In this document: positions 42,042-50,577 of the stretch, in pieces
How positions within the stretch are numbered: position 1 is the stretch's first letter
Layout of the letters: every line of letters begins with the position of its first letter
Source of the DNA: UBA7236 sp031372705
Lineage (GTDB): Bacteria; Bacteroidota; Bacteroidia; Chitinophagales; BACL12
DNA length: 64,000 nucleotides
Reading direction: 5' to 3'
NCBI GenBank assembly: GCA_031372705.1
Contig: JANMLV010000034.1
Location: 23,802 to 87,801 of the forward strand
Notes under the pieces: model-generated
What the model saw: the letters and a program-made list of their open reading frames with translations, nothing else
Databases searched by the model: none
What the model was told of the DNA's origin: nothing
Translations under genes and position numbers: made by a program

Positions 42042-43496
42042 TTACCGGTTTCCCGAATCTACTAATTCCAGCGCATTCATAAGCCATTGTTTATTTGCAA
42101 CCAAAGTTGTTTCCATAATGTCTACTCGTAAATGGGCGAGTTGTTTATTCCATTTTTCTACATTGGTAACACCCTTGTCGATGCGCAGCTTATATAATTT
42201 GATAGTGTTGTTAAATAAGCTTTTGTATAGCAACCGCTGATTTTTACTCAGTAGTTTATCGCGCAGCAAATATATTTTCACTGTATCACGCAGCGATAAT
42301 ATAGCATCATATTCATGGTGGTCGTAATAAATTTTTAGGAGAATGCTTTTCGCATCGAGGTAATAATTGGGATCAGTAAAATGTACTTTATTTAATAGTT
42401 GCATTGCACGATTAAAATCGTGTTTTTCATAGTAGAGCACAGCCAAATTATATTGATAAGCGTTATCACGACCATCGTCGGCCAATTGCTCGTAGTAGTC
42501 GTGTATAAATTGTTCGGTCCATTCAAATTCTTTTAGGCGGACACCAGCGGTAACAATATTTTTATAAGTCCATTCCGAAATGTGCTGACCTTCGTGCAAT
42601 AAATTTAACGGCAACATAAAACGTGAAATGGCTAACCATTCTTTCAGGAATTCATTGCGACCTTCGTTAATTCTTTTAACGCAATAATTTTGAACATAAG
42701 CAACAATGTCTTTTGCTTCTTGTTCCGGAAATTCACGAATATGGGCGAATAGTTTTTCTCGAAAGCCAATGTACCAAGCATCGTTGTGCTGGTCTTTAAG
42801 CCACAATAATATCGGGTAATAAATACTAATAGTTGGTTGTTCACCGTATTCAGCAAGATTATTTTCCAGGAAATCTATAAATCGATGAAATTTATACGCA
42901 TCATATTGTAAAGCCAAAATATTTGATCTGCTAAGTAATTCGCACCAAATACGCAACTGATTGTTTAGATAATAAATGTCTAATGTTTGTTGCCCTTTAA
43001 GTAAATAACTGTTGTCGCCCTTCCTTGATCTTTGAAAATAATATTGATCTGCCAATTGATGTAATTTAAATCCGGCAATGGCATCCTTGTTTTTTAATAA
43101 TGTTTTCTGTTTAATTATTTTTCCGGCGTTATCTAGAATTGAAGTTTCCAATAGATTTTCAATCATCATAACATCCTGTTGCTCACTGTTCTCTTCAAAT
43201 TTTTGCCAAGCAAGAAATTTTTCAAGCAATTGATATAAATCGCTCAACAAATTATTGAGTTGCAGTTCGTTGTATTTTACTCCCCCGAATATTTTATTGT
43301 GCACAGCCTGCTTATCCCAGGCTTTTTCAGTTGCGTTTTCGGTCAATTCCCCTTTGAAGTTTATTGAAATTGCCGCCATTAAAAGCGTAATTTTTCCCCT
43401 GGTATTATGGAAAGGACTGTTTACAAACAACTCAAATCGCTCCTGTTCCTTAGTAGAAAGAGCGGTGTAAATGGCTATTACTTTTGGAAACGCCAT
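42042..43496 (-). CDS. Helical hypothetical protein, probably TPR-like
   Basis: A 484-residue protein with no signal peptide or membrane segment. It is almost entirely predicted helix, with pairs such as Tyr-Gln-Tyr-Asn-Leu-Ala-Val-Leu-Tyr-Tyr-Glu-Lys-His-Asp-Phe-Asn-Arg-Ala and Ala-Lys-Ser-Ile-Leu-Leu-Lys-Ile-Tyr-Tyr-Asp that resemble tetratricopeptide repeats in the C-terminal half (about 320-430). The N-terminus (Leu-Ser-Thr-Lys-Glu-Gln-Glu-Arg-Phe-Glu-Leu-Phe-Val-Asn-Ser-Pro-Phe-His-Asn) resembles a widespread unnamed Bacteroidota family I recall but cannot name. No catalytic motif is visible. It stands alone between a terminator and a divergent T9SS cargo gene. Confidence 0.7.
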   Translation of the reverse strand: MAFPKVIAIYTALSTKEQERFELFVNSPFHNTRGKITLLMAAISINFKGELTENATEKAWDKQAVHNKIFGGVKYNELQLNNLLSDLYQLLEKFLAWQKFEENSEQQDVMMIENLLETSILDNAGKIIKQKTLLKNKDAIAGFKLHQLADQYYFQRSRKGDNSYLLKGQQTLDIYYLNNQLRIWCELLSRSNILALQYDAYKFHRFIDFLENNLAEYGEQPTISIYYPILLWLKDQHNDAWYIGFREKLFAHIREFPEQEAKDIVAYVQNYCVKRINEGRNEFLKEWLAISRFMLPLNLLHEGQHISEWTYKNIVTAGVRLKEFEWTEQFIHDYYEQLADDGRDNAYQYNLAVLYYEKHDFNRAMQLLNKVHFTDPNYYLDAKSILLKIYYDHHEYDAILSLRDTVKIYLLRDKLLSKNQRLLYKSLFNNTIKLYKLRIDKGVTNVEKWNKQLAHLRVDIMETTLVANKQWLMNALELVDSGNR

Positions 43497-43655
43497 CCTA
43501 TAAAAGTGCCTCTTTTATAAACATAAAATATTGATAATGAATTAGTTATTAAAAGTATTATACTTCTTTCACGCTATAAAAGTAACAATTTTGTATTTCT
43601 TACCAACAAATTTATCCGTCACTTTTGCATTAATGAATTCCAAAAAGGTAACTTT

Positions 43656-45851
43656 ATGAATGTGAATAAATTAATACTCTTTAGTTTACTGGTAGCATCA
43701 ACTACAGTTGTAATGGCTCAGGACCCTTGGGTTTATGCCAAAGAGGCTACAGACGTTTGGCCCGGTGCAGATGCAAAAGCTGCATTAGTGTTGGATGACG
43801 GTATATTAACTGTTGGAGAAATGGGCTTGCTCGACATCATGGAAGGCGAGGTGTTAATGGTTAAAACCGACATGAGTGGAGCTGTGCTTTGGGAACAATC
43901 GCACGATAAACCGGGCGCATTGGAAGTTGTAAACCGAATTACAGCTGTACCTTCAGATGGTGGCTTTTTGGTTGCAACCATGTTGATTGACGGATACAGG
44001 CCTTGGTTTTTTAAAACCGACGCTGAAGGTAATATGCTATGGGAAAGTGCTGCTTGGTCCGATTTATTAGGTGAGAACACCGCTTCACAAACACTTGCTT
44101 ATCAATTACCAACCGGCGATATTGCCTGCGTTGTTGCAAATGACGTTTTTCGTCAGATAAATATTTATACAGTTGATAATTCAACAGGGGATTTAATTTC
44201 TACTACCACACATACATTTGAAGATATTATTGGCATGTCACTTTTTTCTGCCAGCACATCAGATATTGTAAATACTGCAGACGGCGGATTTCTTTTTGCA
44301 AGCAGATTTGGCGTAACTGATTCATTTGCCAATATGTTAATTGAAATTGATGAAACGTTAGCTTTAGCAAGTACATCAAATATAGGCTTGGCAACAGATA
44401 ATTTTTTCTCTGCCCAAATAGCATTAAGAGCCGATGGCAGTTTAATTATTACCGGCGCTAAAAATGTTGGATTTTTTGGTGATGTATTTCAAGCATCGAT
44501 TGCCATTTTTGGAACGGATTATAATTTTATAAATTATGCCTCACCAATCGGCGATTTATTTAATTCAACGCTTGGCGAAATTGCGCAAACACCATCCGGC
44601 AATTATAAATTAATTAGATATAATTATGATGGCGTTTCGTTTGACCCGGCAACCGGCGATTATTTGGAAATAGTAAGCATGAATGCCGCATTTGTTGAAA
44701 CCGATTCCGCCATAATTAATTATGCACCATATAATTTACTTACGTTTATTACAGCCGTTTCCGACGAACAATATATAACCGGAGGAATGGCATGGGTTAT
44801 TGGTGAGCCAAATTATTATTTAGTTGTTGCTTCAGGAGCCGGTGGTGCATTGCCTGCATGTATTTTTAATTGTGTTTGGCCCGGCGATGCCGATAACAGT
44901 GGAGTTGCCGATATGGACGATATTTTGGCAATTGGCTTGGGATACGGTAATACCGGTGACGTGCGCGACGATATGAGCATCGATTGGTATGCGCATTTCA
45001 CCAATGAATGGGCAACGGCTTTACCATCGGGCGTAAATAATAAGTACACCGATTGCAACGGCGACGGAATAATTAATGAAGCTGACACTACAGCAGTTAG
45101 TAATAATTTTTCGTTGGAGCACGCTGTTTATTCATTAAAAACAGCAGCAGGAGAAGTGCCATTAATTTTTGCACCGATTGCACCATTGGTAATTGGAGAA
45201 AATGCAGTGCCAATTTTATTGGGAAACGAAACAGATTTTGTCGATGCACTTTACGGCTTGCGATTTACAGCATTTGCCGAAGGCGAAAGTATTGATGCAA
45301 CAACGGTGAAAGTTAAATTCAACGATTCATTTATTGGAGATGCATTAGATTTATTATCACTCTCTAAAACAATAAATGATATACCTGCTGCAGCAGGAGC
45401 AGTTGCAAAAACAGATCATGTTAATGCAACCGGTTACGGCGAAATTGGAACCTTAAATTTTGTTGTAATAGATAATATTGCAGGAAAGGTAGAAGGCTCG
45501 CCGGTGAGTTTGCGTTTTGAAAATATAAGAGCGATAGATGTAAACGAAAATGAAATCAGCATTGCACCAAGTGATTTATCGCTTGAATCGCCAACTGAAA
45601 TAGTTAATAGTAATTCAACATCAATTCATCTTTATCCAAATCCGGTAACAACCAACGAAATTTTTATTGTTTCAGAAAATGCAATTGAATCGATTGAGCT
45701 GTTTAATATGTATGGAGAATCGGTTTACAGCAGAGGTAATATCTCCACAACAAAAATTACGTTACCCGATTTGGCAAACGGCCAGTATATGATAAATGTT
45801 CAAACAGCCATTGGAAGTGAGGCAATTATGATAAGTGTTTTGGGCCATTAA
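43656..45851 (+). CDS. T9SS cargo with dockerin-like and cohesin-like domains (paralog 1)
   Basis: A 731-residue secreted protein. Signal peptide about 1-21 (Val-Val-Met-Ala-Gln); residues about 25-395 are a propeller-like region with recurring Asp-Gly-Gly-Phe-Leu blades; from Cys402 comes Cys-Ile-Phe-Asn-Cys-Val-Trp-Pro-Gly-Asp-Ala-Asp-Asn-Ser-Gly, and later Asp-Cys-Asn-Gly-Asp-Gly-Ile-Ile-Asn, two Ca-binding loops of a dockerin-like module. Residues about 500-640 form a beta-sandwich (Leu-Tyr-Gly-Leu-Arg-Phe-Thr and Gly-Thr-Leu-Asn-Phe-Val-Val) that looks like a cohesin domain. The end (about 650-731) is a T9SS type A sorting domain. A paralog follows 190 bp downstream. Confidence 0.78.
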   Translation: MNVNKLILFSLLVASTTVVMAQDPWVYAKEATDVWPGADAKAALVLDDGILTVGEMGLLDIMEGEVLMVKTDMSGAVLWEQSHDKPGALEVVNRITAVPSDGGFLVATMLIDGYRPWFFKTDAEGNMLWESAAWSDLLGENTASQTLAYQLPTGDIACVVANDVFRQINIYTVDNSTGDLISTTTHTFEDIIGMSLFSASTSDIVNTADGGFLFASRFGVTDSFANMLIEIDETLALASTSNIGLATDNFFSAQIALRADGSLIITGAKNVGFFGDVFQASIAIFGTDYNFINYASPIGDLFNSTLGEIAQTPSGNYKLIRYNYDGVSFDPATGDYLEIVSMNAAFVETDSAIINYAPYNLLTFITAVSDEQYITGGMAWVIGEPNYYLVVASGAGGALPACIFNCVWPGDADNSGVADMDDILAIGLGYGNTGDVRDDMSIDWYAHFTNEWATALPSGVNNKYTDCNGDGIINEADTTAVSNNFSLEHAVYSLKTAAGEVPLIFAPIAPLVIGENAVPILLGNETDFVDALYGLRFTAFAEGESIDATTVKVKFNDSFIGDALDLLSLSKTINDIPAAAGAVAKTDHVNATGYGEIGTLNFVVIDNIAGKVEGSPVSLRFENIRAIDVNENEISIAPSDLSLESPTEIVNSNSTSIHLYPNPVTTNEIFIVSENAIESIELFNMYGESVYSRGNISTTKITLPDLANGQYMINVQTAIGSEAIMISVLGH

Positions 45852-45896
45852 TTTGGGATAGAATTTAATCAAAAATCTATAAATGGAAAATAATTC

Positions 45897-45938
45897 ACAT
45901 CTTAATATGTTGATATTCAGCATATTAAGATGTTTTTT
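45897..45938 (+). terminator. Intrinsic terminator between the two T9SS paralogs
   Basis: Perfect 13-bp inverted repeat acatcttaatatg (45897-45909) with 45921-45933, followed by a run of seven T. It shows that the two paralogs are separate transcription units, at least in part. Confidence 0.85.
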
Positions 45939-46043
45939 TGTTTATTTTTACGCTATATGAGCGTTTTTATGTTCTTTTAATTAGCTTTGGGGTGGTAGAT
46001 ATTTGTATCCGTAAAATTGTCTCAGATACTAAACCAAGAGATT

Positions 46044-48233
46044 ATGAAAAAACTATTTACTCCTTTAGCCGTATTCCTCGCGGCTTTTACTATTACAACA
46101 AGTGCATTTGCGCAAAGTTGGGGTTTTGCCACAGTAGGAAACTGGGCATATGATGTTGAACAAGGTCCCGATGGGGATTATTGGGCTGCCGGTTATGGTG
46201 GAAACTTGGCTGATTGGTCGGATGTTTCTTCTAGTTATATTGTAAAATTAGATGCAAATGGTGAAAAAATATGGGGTGGAGCTCCGGCAGGATTGCCATG
46301 GATTTATGCATATGCAACCAGCGTTTTGCCAACTGAAGATGGTGGTGCAGCAGTTTATGTAGCTGCTGAAGGTTTTTCACCTGAAATGTATAAGGTAGAT
46401 GCAGATGGCGCTTTAGAATGGCTTTCTGACTCATGGGATGGCGATGCTTTCTTTTATGGCGGACAGGCTGTGCAATTAACAGATGGTAGATTTGTAATTG
46501 GTGGATTAACTGATTTTCAACATTCATTTTATGAAGTTGATGAGGCAGGTAATTTATTGTCTACATGGCAAGTTGCACCTGATACAGGAGCTGCTTGGTT
46601 ATGGAGTTATTTTGATTACAAAGAGACAGGAATTACTGCAACCGCTGATGGTGGATTTGCATATTCTACTGGTAATGCAGGAAATAAAATAGTATATAAA
46701 TACAATAGTGCGCTAGAACTTGAATGGTCATCATATTTACCATGGGGAATTTCATGGGAATATGGCTATCAAAATGGTTTAAAAACTACTTCAGATGGAG
46801 GTTTATTACTTTCAGGCTCGGGAGCAACTGACTTAGGTGTATATAATGGAACTGTAAGGAAATTGGCTGCTGACGGAACGCTAGAGTGGTTTCAAGCGCT
46901 TAATCATGGTTCTGCTTGGGAAGAAGGTGCTTGGGGCGTTGAACTGGGCGGTGGTAATTTTATAGTGTTCACTCAAGATGGTGGTGAAAGCAGTGTATAC
47001 GGTTGGGTGCTTGATGCCACAACAGGTGCAGAAATTGACGCTGTTTTTATTCCCGTAATGGGTGCTATTGGGGGATTCTCTGAAACAGGAATGGAAGTTT
47101 TTGATGTTGAATCAACTTCCGATGGTGGGTATTTAATTGCCGGTCGCCAATGGTTAGAAGATTTTGATCAACGTTTTACAGTAATTAAATCAAATGCTGA
47201 TGGCACTTTTGATGATTGTATTTTCAATTGTGTTTGGCCCGGTGATGCAAACAATGATGGTTATGCAGATGGAAGCGATTTGTTTGAAATAGGTATTAAT
47301 TATGGCGCAACAGGAACACCACGTGCCGATATGACAATCGACTGGGACGGTAAATTAGCGCAAGCTTGGATGGAACCGGATTCCGTTTATTGGTATATAA
47401 TTAATGATTTAAAATGGACAGATTGTGATGGTAACGGAACAATTAACGATGAGGATACCACAGCAGTAATTAATAATTTAGGACTTGATCATCCTTTAAA
47501 CACACTTCGTTTAGAAGGTGGTGAAGCACCATTATATTTTGCACCTGGTGCAGATATGCTTAGCATTGGTTTAAATGAAATTCCTATCATGTTGGGTGAT
47601 GAAATTACAGGTGTTGAAGATATTTATGGTTTAACATTTACAATAAATGTTGATGCAGATGTAATTGATGCTGCAAGCTTAAAAATAAATTTTGATGATT
47701 CATGGATAGGTAACGTTGGTGAAACATTGCGTTTGAGTAAAACATTTGGTGATACCAAACAAGTTGTTGGAACCATAGTTAGAAAAGATCGCGAAAACAT
47801 TTCAGGTGATGGACAAATTGGTACATTAAGTATTGTAGTAGTAGACAATATTTCCGGAAAAACAGATGCTGAAGAAGTTGAAATAAGCTTCAGTGGTGTT
47901 ACTGCAATTAAAATAGACAGAGAAGTAATTCCGGTTGCGGCTGAAACACTTACAATTTCTGCAGAGGAAAATACTTATGTTGAAAATTCAGCAATTGAAG
48001 CAATAACAGTATATCCTAATCCTGCAAATGAAGTTATTTATGTTGACAATACAACAGGTGAACAAATTGTAAGTATATCCATTACCGATATTACAGGAAA
48101 GTTGATATATGAAAATAATAATCCTTCCGAATTAAACAATGTTATTGATATCAGCACATTGTCGCCGGGTAATTATATTATGGAAATTAACAACGGGAAG
48201 TCTGTAGTTTCCCAATCAATTTCAGTTCAGTAG
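46044..48233 (+). CDS. T9SS cargo with dockerin-like and cohesin-like domains (paralog 2)
   Basis: A 729-residue secreted protein with the same architecture as its upstream neighbour: signal peptide (ends Ala-Phe-Ala-Gln), Trp-rich propeller-like region with repeated Thr-x-Asp-Gly-Gly blades, dockerin-like module from about residue 392 (Cys-Ile-Phe-Asn-Cys-Val-Trp-Pro-Gly-Asp-Ala-Asn-Asn-Asp-Gly and Asp-Cys-Asp-Gly-Asn-Gly-Thr-Ile-Asn), cohesin-like sandwich (about 490-635; Ile-Tyr-Gly-Leu-Thr-Phe-Thr-Ile-Asn) and T9SS sorting domain (about 655-729). The linker between the Ca loops matches paralog 1 almost residue for residue in places. The ATG at 46044 starts the signal peptide; a TTG at 46017 in frame is not used. 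Confidence 0.8.
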   Translation: MKKLFTPLAVFLAAFTITTSAFAQSWGFATVGNWAYDVEQGPDGDYWAAGYGGNLADWSDVSSSYIVKLDANGEKIWGGAPAGLPWIYAYATSVLPTEDGGAAVYVAAEGFSPEMYKVDADGALEWLSDSWDGDAFFYGGQAVQLTDGRFVIGGLTDFQHSFYEVDEAGNLLSTWQVAPDTGAAWLWSYFDYKETGITATADGGFAYSTGNAGNKIVYKYNSALELEWSSYLPWGISWEYGYQNGLKTTSDGGLLLSGSGATDLGVYNGTVRKLAADGTLEWFQALNHGSAWEEGAWGVELGGGNFIVFTQDGGESSVYGWVLDATTGAEIDAVFIPVMGAIGGFSETGMEVFDVESTSDGGYLIAGRQWLEDFDQRFTVIKSNADGTFDDCIFNCVWPGDANNDGYADGSDLFEIGINYGATGTPRADMTIDWDGKLAQAWMEPDSVYWYIINDLKWTDCDGNGTINDEDTTAVINNLGLDHPLNTLRLEGGEAPLYFAPGADMLSIGLNEIPIMLGDEITGVEDIYGLTFTINVDADVIDAASLKINFDDSWIGNVGETLRLSKTFGDTKQVVGTIVRKDRENISGDGQIGTLSIVVVDNISGKTDAEEVEISFSGVTAIKIDREVIPVAAETLTISAEENTYVENSAIEAITVYPNPANEVIYVDNTTGEQIVSISITDITGKLIYENNNPSELNNVIDISTLSPGNYIMEINNGKSVVSQSISVQ

Positions 48234-48256
48234 TGGGATTGAATGCTTAGTCACAG

Positions 48257-48288
48257 AAACCGCGTCAGCTCCTCGACGCGGTTTTTTT
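48257..48288 (+). terminator. Intrinsic terminator of T9SS paralog 2
   Basis: Ten-base stem aaaccgcgtc with its complement (48275-48284), loop agctcctc, then seven T. Sequence and loop are shared with the hairpin at 48543. Confidence 0.9.
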
Positions 48289-48542
48289 GTGGGAAAAAGT
48301 GAAATATAACAATTATTTTTTAATGATTTTTCCGCAATAATTCCGTTAAAAGGCCTGTTTTTTATAGTGTAAAAGTCTGTAAATCAATTAGTTATATCAT
48401 TTTAGCATCTAAAAGTGGTCAAATAAATCGATTTTTCTGTCTTATGAATGTTTTATAGATATGTAGAATTTTATACCTGTAAGTAATGAGTCTACTTATA
48501 AGTGTTTAGTTAATTCTTCTTAGTTCTCATATTAGAGTCGCG
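48289..48542. other. Gene-free AT-rich spacer between twin terminators
   Basis: About 250 bp without a credible reading frame. It contains a short palindrome (acttataagt near 48493) and nothing else I can identify. Since it is bracketed by two near-identical terminators it could be the site of a lost gene or encode a small RNA ending at the second hairpin; neither is shown. Confidence 0.4.
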
Positions 48543-48574
48543 AACCGCATCAGCTCCTCGATGCGGTTTTTTTT
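48543..48574 (+). terminator. Second, near-identical intrinsic terminator
   Basis: Nine-base stem aaccgcatc (48543-48551) with gatgcggtt (48560-48568), loop agctcct, then T8. It copies the hairpin at 48257 with a paired change (cgtc/gacg to catc/gatg), so base pairing is kept. No gene lies directly upstream of it. Confidence 0.75.
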
Positions 48575-48695
48575 ATGTACATATTTGATAGCTAAACTAA
48601 CACGTGCCAATTTATAATAGTGATTTGGCATTCAAAATGAGTTTGATTTTTATAATCAAAAATACCTGACAACTTTATTGCTTATTTTTATCGTT

Positions 48696-49157
48696 ATGAC
48701 AGAATTATTTTCTTTTAAAAGTACCTTGCATCAACAATTATTAAATGGCATAAATGAGAAAATAGCATCATTCGAAACTGCTTTGGAGGCACTTCGAGAA
48801 AGTATAAGTAATGAAACCAAAAGTACAGCCGGTGATAAATATGAAACAGCCAGAGCAATGTTACATATCGAACAAGAAAATGTGGGACGCCAACTTGCAA
48901 ATGCACATAAACAGCGAAATGAATTGTTGGCGATTGAACAAGTAGGAAGTACTGCCAGGGTTATTCCGGGCAGTTTGGTGCGCACTAATAATGGTTTTTT
49001 TTATATTTCTATCGGACATGGAAAAATGATGATAGCAAATAATGTATTTATTGCGCTCTCTGCAATTTCGCCATTGGGAAAAGTGCTGTTAGGTTCCGCA
49101 ATAAATGAAGTAGTAACTTTTAATGCAATTCAATATTTAATTATAGAAATAGCATAA
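48696..49157 (+). CDS. GreA/GreB-like small protein
   Basis: A 153-residue protein: an N-terminal antiparallel coiled-coil region (about 8-80; Ala-Ser-Phe-Glu-Thr-Ala-Leu-Glu-Ala-Leu-Arg-Glu-Ser and Gly-Asp-Lys-Tyr-Glu-Thr-Ala-Arg-Ala-Met-Leu) followed by a small beta domain with Gly-Ser-Leu-Val-Arg-Thr, Ser-Pro-Leu-Gly-Lys-Val-Leu-Leu-Gly. This is the GreA/GreB outline (coiled coil plus FKBP-like domain), and such Bacteroidota proteins are often mislabelled 3-oxoacyl-ACP synthase. It may act in the RNA polymerase secondary channel, but the usual acidic tip is not clear. The ATG at 48696 is used; the TTG at 48678 lies in the promoter-like TTATTTTTA region. Confidence 0.65.
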   Translation: MTELFSFKSTLHQQLLNGINEKIASFETALEALRESISNETKSTAGDKYETARAMLHIEQENVGRQLANAHKQRNELLAIEQVGSTARVIPGSLVRTNNGFFYISIGHGKMMIANNVFIALSAISPLGKVLLGSAINEVVTFNAIQYLIIEIA

Positions 49158-49160
49158 AAA

Positions 49161-49186
49161 AAACCGCAGTAAGGTTACTGCGGTTT
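49161..49186. terminator. Bidirectional intrinsic terminator
   Basis: Perfect 12-bp stem aaaccgcagtaa (49161-49172) with 49175-49186 and a 2-nt loop, between convergent genes ending at 49157 (+) and 49202 (-). An A8 run on the left serves the minus strand. Confidence 0.8.
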
Positions 49187-49201
49187 ATGTGTTGTAATAA
49201 T

Positions 49202-50449
49202 TTAAATTTTTGAAAGCGATCGTTCAATATCATAAATTAAATCTTCATAGTATTCTACCCCTACGCTAATTCTAACTAGTTTTTCAGAAATACCAAGTTT
49301 GTCTTTTTCCGTTTGAGAAACATCAGCGTGCGTCATAGTTGCAGGATGTTCTGCCAGCGATTCGGTGCTGCCAAGCGAAACAGCTAATTTAATAAGCTGC
49401 AAATTATTTAAGAATAAAAACGCTTCCTTTTCACCACCAACAACATCGAAACTTAACATAGCTCCCGGCGAAAGATATTGGTTTCGGTAAATAGCGTACT
49501 GCCCACTTCCTTCCTCAATAAATCCGAGATAATAAACCTTTTCAACTTTAGGATGCTCCCTTAAAAATTCTGCAACTTTAATTGCGTTTTGTGCTTGAAG
49601 TTCCATTCTTGGTTTTAGTGTTTCTAAACTGCGCAATAATAACCAGCCCGTCCAAGGACTCATCATATTACCCATAAAAGTGCGCATGGTTTTAATACGT
49701 GTCATTAATTGATTATTACCAAGAACAGCGCCGGCAATTACATCGCTGTGCCCACCAATGTATTTAGTTGCTGAATATATCACCAAATCGGCACCATGTT
49801 TTAATGGATGACTCCAAAGGGGTCCCATATACGTATTATCAACTGCTACATAAACCGGTTTTTCAGGTGCAGTAAATTTATCGGCAATGCGCTTACACAT
49901 TTTAATATCGATAAGTGCATTGGTGGGATTAGCAGGTGTTTCAATATAAATCAGCCCAAGATTTTTAGCACCTTTTGCGCGAATTATATTTTCGATATCT
50001 GCTTCACTATCGCCCGCATCAAACGATGCACTTTCGATACCCCATTGAGGAAGTACATGCTTTATAAAATGGTCGGTTCCACCGTATAGTGGAGAGCTAA
50101 ATAACACAAATGAACCCGGCTTTAAAAATTCTAATAAAACTGTCGAAATAGCACTCATTCCGCTCGAAAAAACGGCACATGCTTCAGCGCCATCCCATAA
50201 TGTAAGCCTGTTTTCAAGTACTTCAAGGTCGGGATTGTTTAAACGAGAGTAAATTAATCCTTGTTCTTCACCCGGTAATTGTTCGCTCAAGCCGTAAGCC
50301 ACTTGGAAAAAACGTTTTCCGGCTTCTGCATTTTTAAAAACGAACGTTGATGTTTGAAATATCGGGCATTTTATAGCGCCTTCGCTAAGTTCCGGCTTAT
50401 AGCCAAAGCTCATCATTAAGCTTTCCGGACGAAATTGATGATTTTCCAT
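49202..50449 (-). CDS. Cystathionine gamma-synthase/methionine gamma-lyase family PLP enzyme
   Basis: A 415-residue fold type I PLP enzyme of trans-sulfuration. Conserved features: Pro-Ile-Phe-Gln-Thr-Ser-Thr-Phe-Val-Phe, Tyr-Ser-Arg-Leu-Asn-Asn-Pro, Phe-Ser-Ser-Gly-Met-Ser-Ala-Ile, Val-Asp-Asn-Thr-Tyr-Met-Gly-Pro, the Schiff-base Lys in Tyr-Ser-Ala-Thr-Lys-Tyr-Ile-Gly-Gly-His, and Ser-Leu-Gly-Ser-Thr-Glu-Ser-Leu-Ala-Glu-His-Pro. An insert with Gln-Leu-Pro-Gly-Glu-Glu-Gln-Gly before the Tyr-Ser-Arg motif marks the subgroup called cystathionine gamma-synthase family in Bacteroidota. Whether it synthesises cystathionine or cleaves methionine is not decidable here. Single-gene unit with TACTTTTG at 50471-50464 and terminators on both sides. 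Confidence 0.9.
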   Translation of the reverse strand: MENHQFRPESLMMSFGYKPELSEGAIKCPIFQTSTFVFKNAEAGKRFFQVAYGLSEQLPGEEQGLIYSRLNNPDLEVLENRLTLWDGAEACAVFSSGMSAISTVLLEFLKPGSFVLFSSPLYGGTDHFIKHVLPQWGIESASFDAGDSEADIENIIRAKGAKNLGLIYIETPANPTNALIDIKMCKRIADKFTAPEKPVYVAVDNTYMGPLWSHPLKHGADLVIYSATKYIGGHSDVIAGAVLGNNQLMTRIKTMRTFMGNMMSPWTGWLLLRSLETLKPRMELQAQNAIKVAEFLREHPKVEKVYYLGFIEEGSGQYAIYRNQYLSPGAMLSFDVVGGEKEAFLFLNNLQLIKLAVSLGSTESLAEHPATMTHADVSQTEKDKLGISEKLVRISVGVEYYEDLIYDIERSLSKI

Positions 50450-50463
50450 TTTAGATGTTTGCG

Positions 50464-50471
50464 CAAAAGTA
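50464..50471 (-). promoter_or_regulatory. -7 box (TACTTTTG) of the gamma-synthase family gene
   Basis: Exact TAnnTTTG match on the minus strand, 14 nt before the ATG at 50449. Confidence 0.5.
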
Positions 50472-50520
50472 GAATTATTAATTGGCGCATGCAGTGATTT
50501 TTGTTACAAGATTGAAAATA

Positions 50521-50553
50521 AAAAAGCGAAAGCAATTTAAAACTGCTTTCGCT
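50521..50553 (-). terminator. Intrinsic terminator of the caspase operon
   Basis: Ten-base stem (agcgaaagca, 50525-50534, with 50544-50553); on the minus strand it is followed by a T-rich tract. It lies 25 bp after the stop of the caspase partner gene. Confidence 0.8.
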
Positions 50554-50577
50554 AACCAAATATGTTTTGTGAAATTA

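Noticed and set aside
41977..42240. Plus-strand 87-residue frame after the ABC permease
   Set aside because: It overlaps the terminator and then runs antisense to the helical hypothetical gene; no homology.
43733..45088. Minus-strand frames of 90-115 residues inside T9SS paralog 1
   Set aside because: Shadows of the coding strand; composition reflects the complementary codons and no start signals are present.
48289..48542. tRNA or riboswitch in the gene-free spacer
   Set aside because: No cloverleaf, TTCGA loop or CCA end and no recognisable aptamer core; likewise none in the other intergenic gaps.
48696..49157. 3-oxoacyl-ACP synthase label
   Set aside because: Similar small coiled-coil proteins carry this name in databases, but the protein has neither the thiolase fold length nor the catalytic Cys-His-His; it looks GreA-like.
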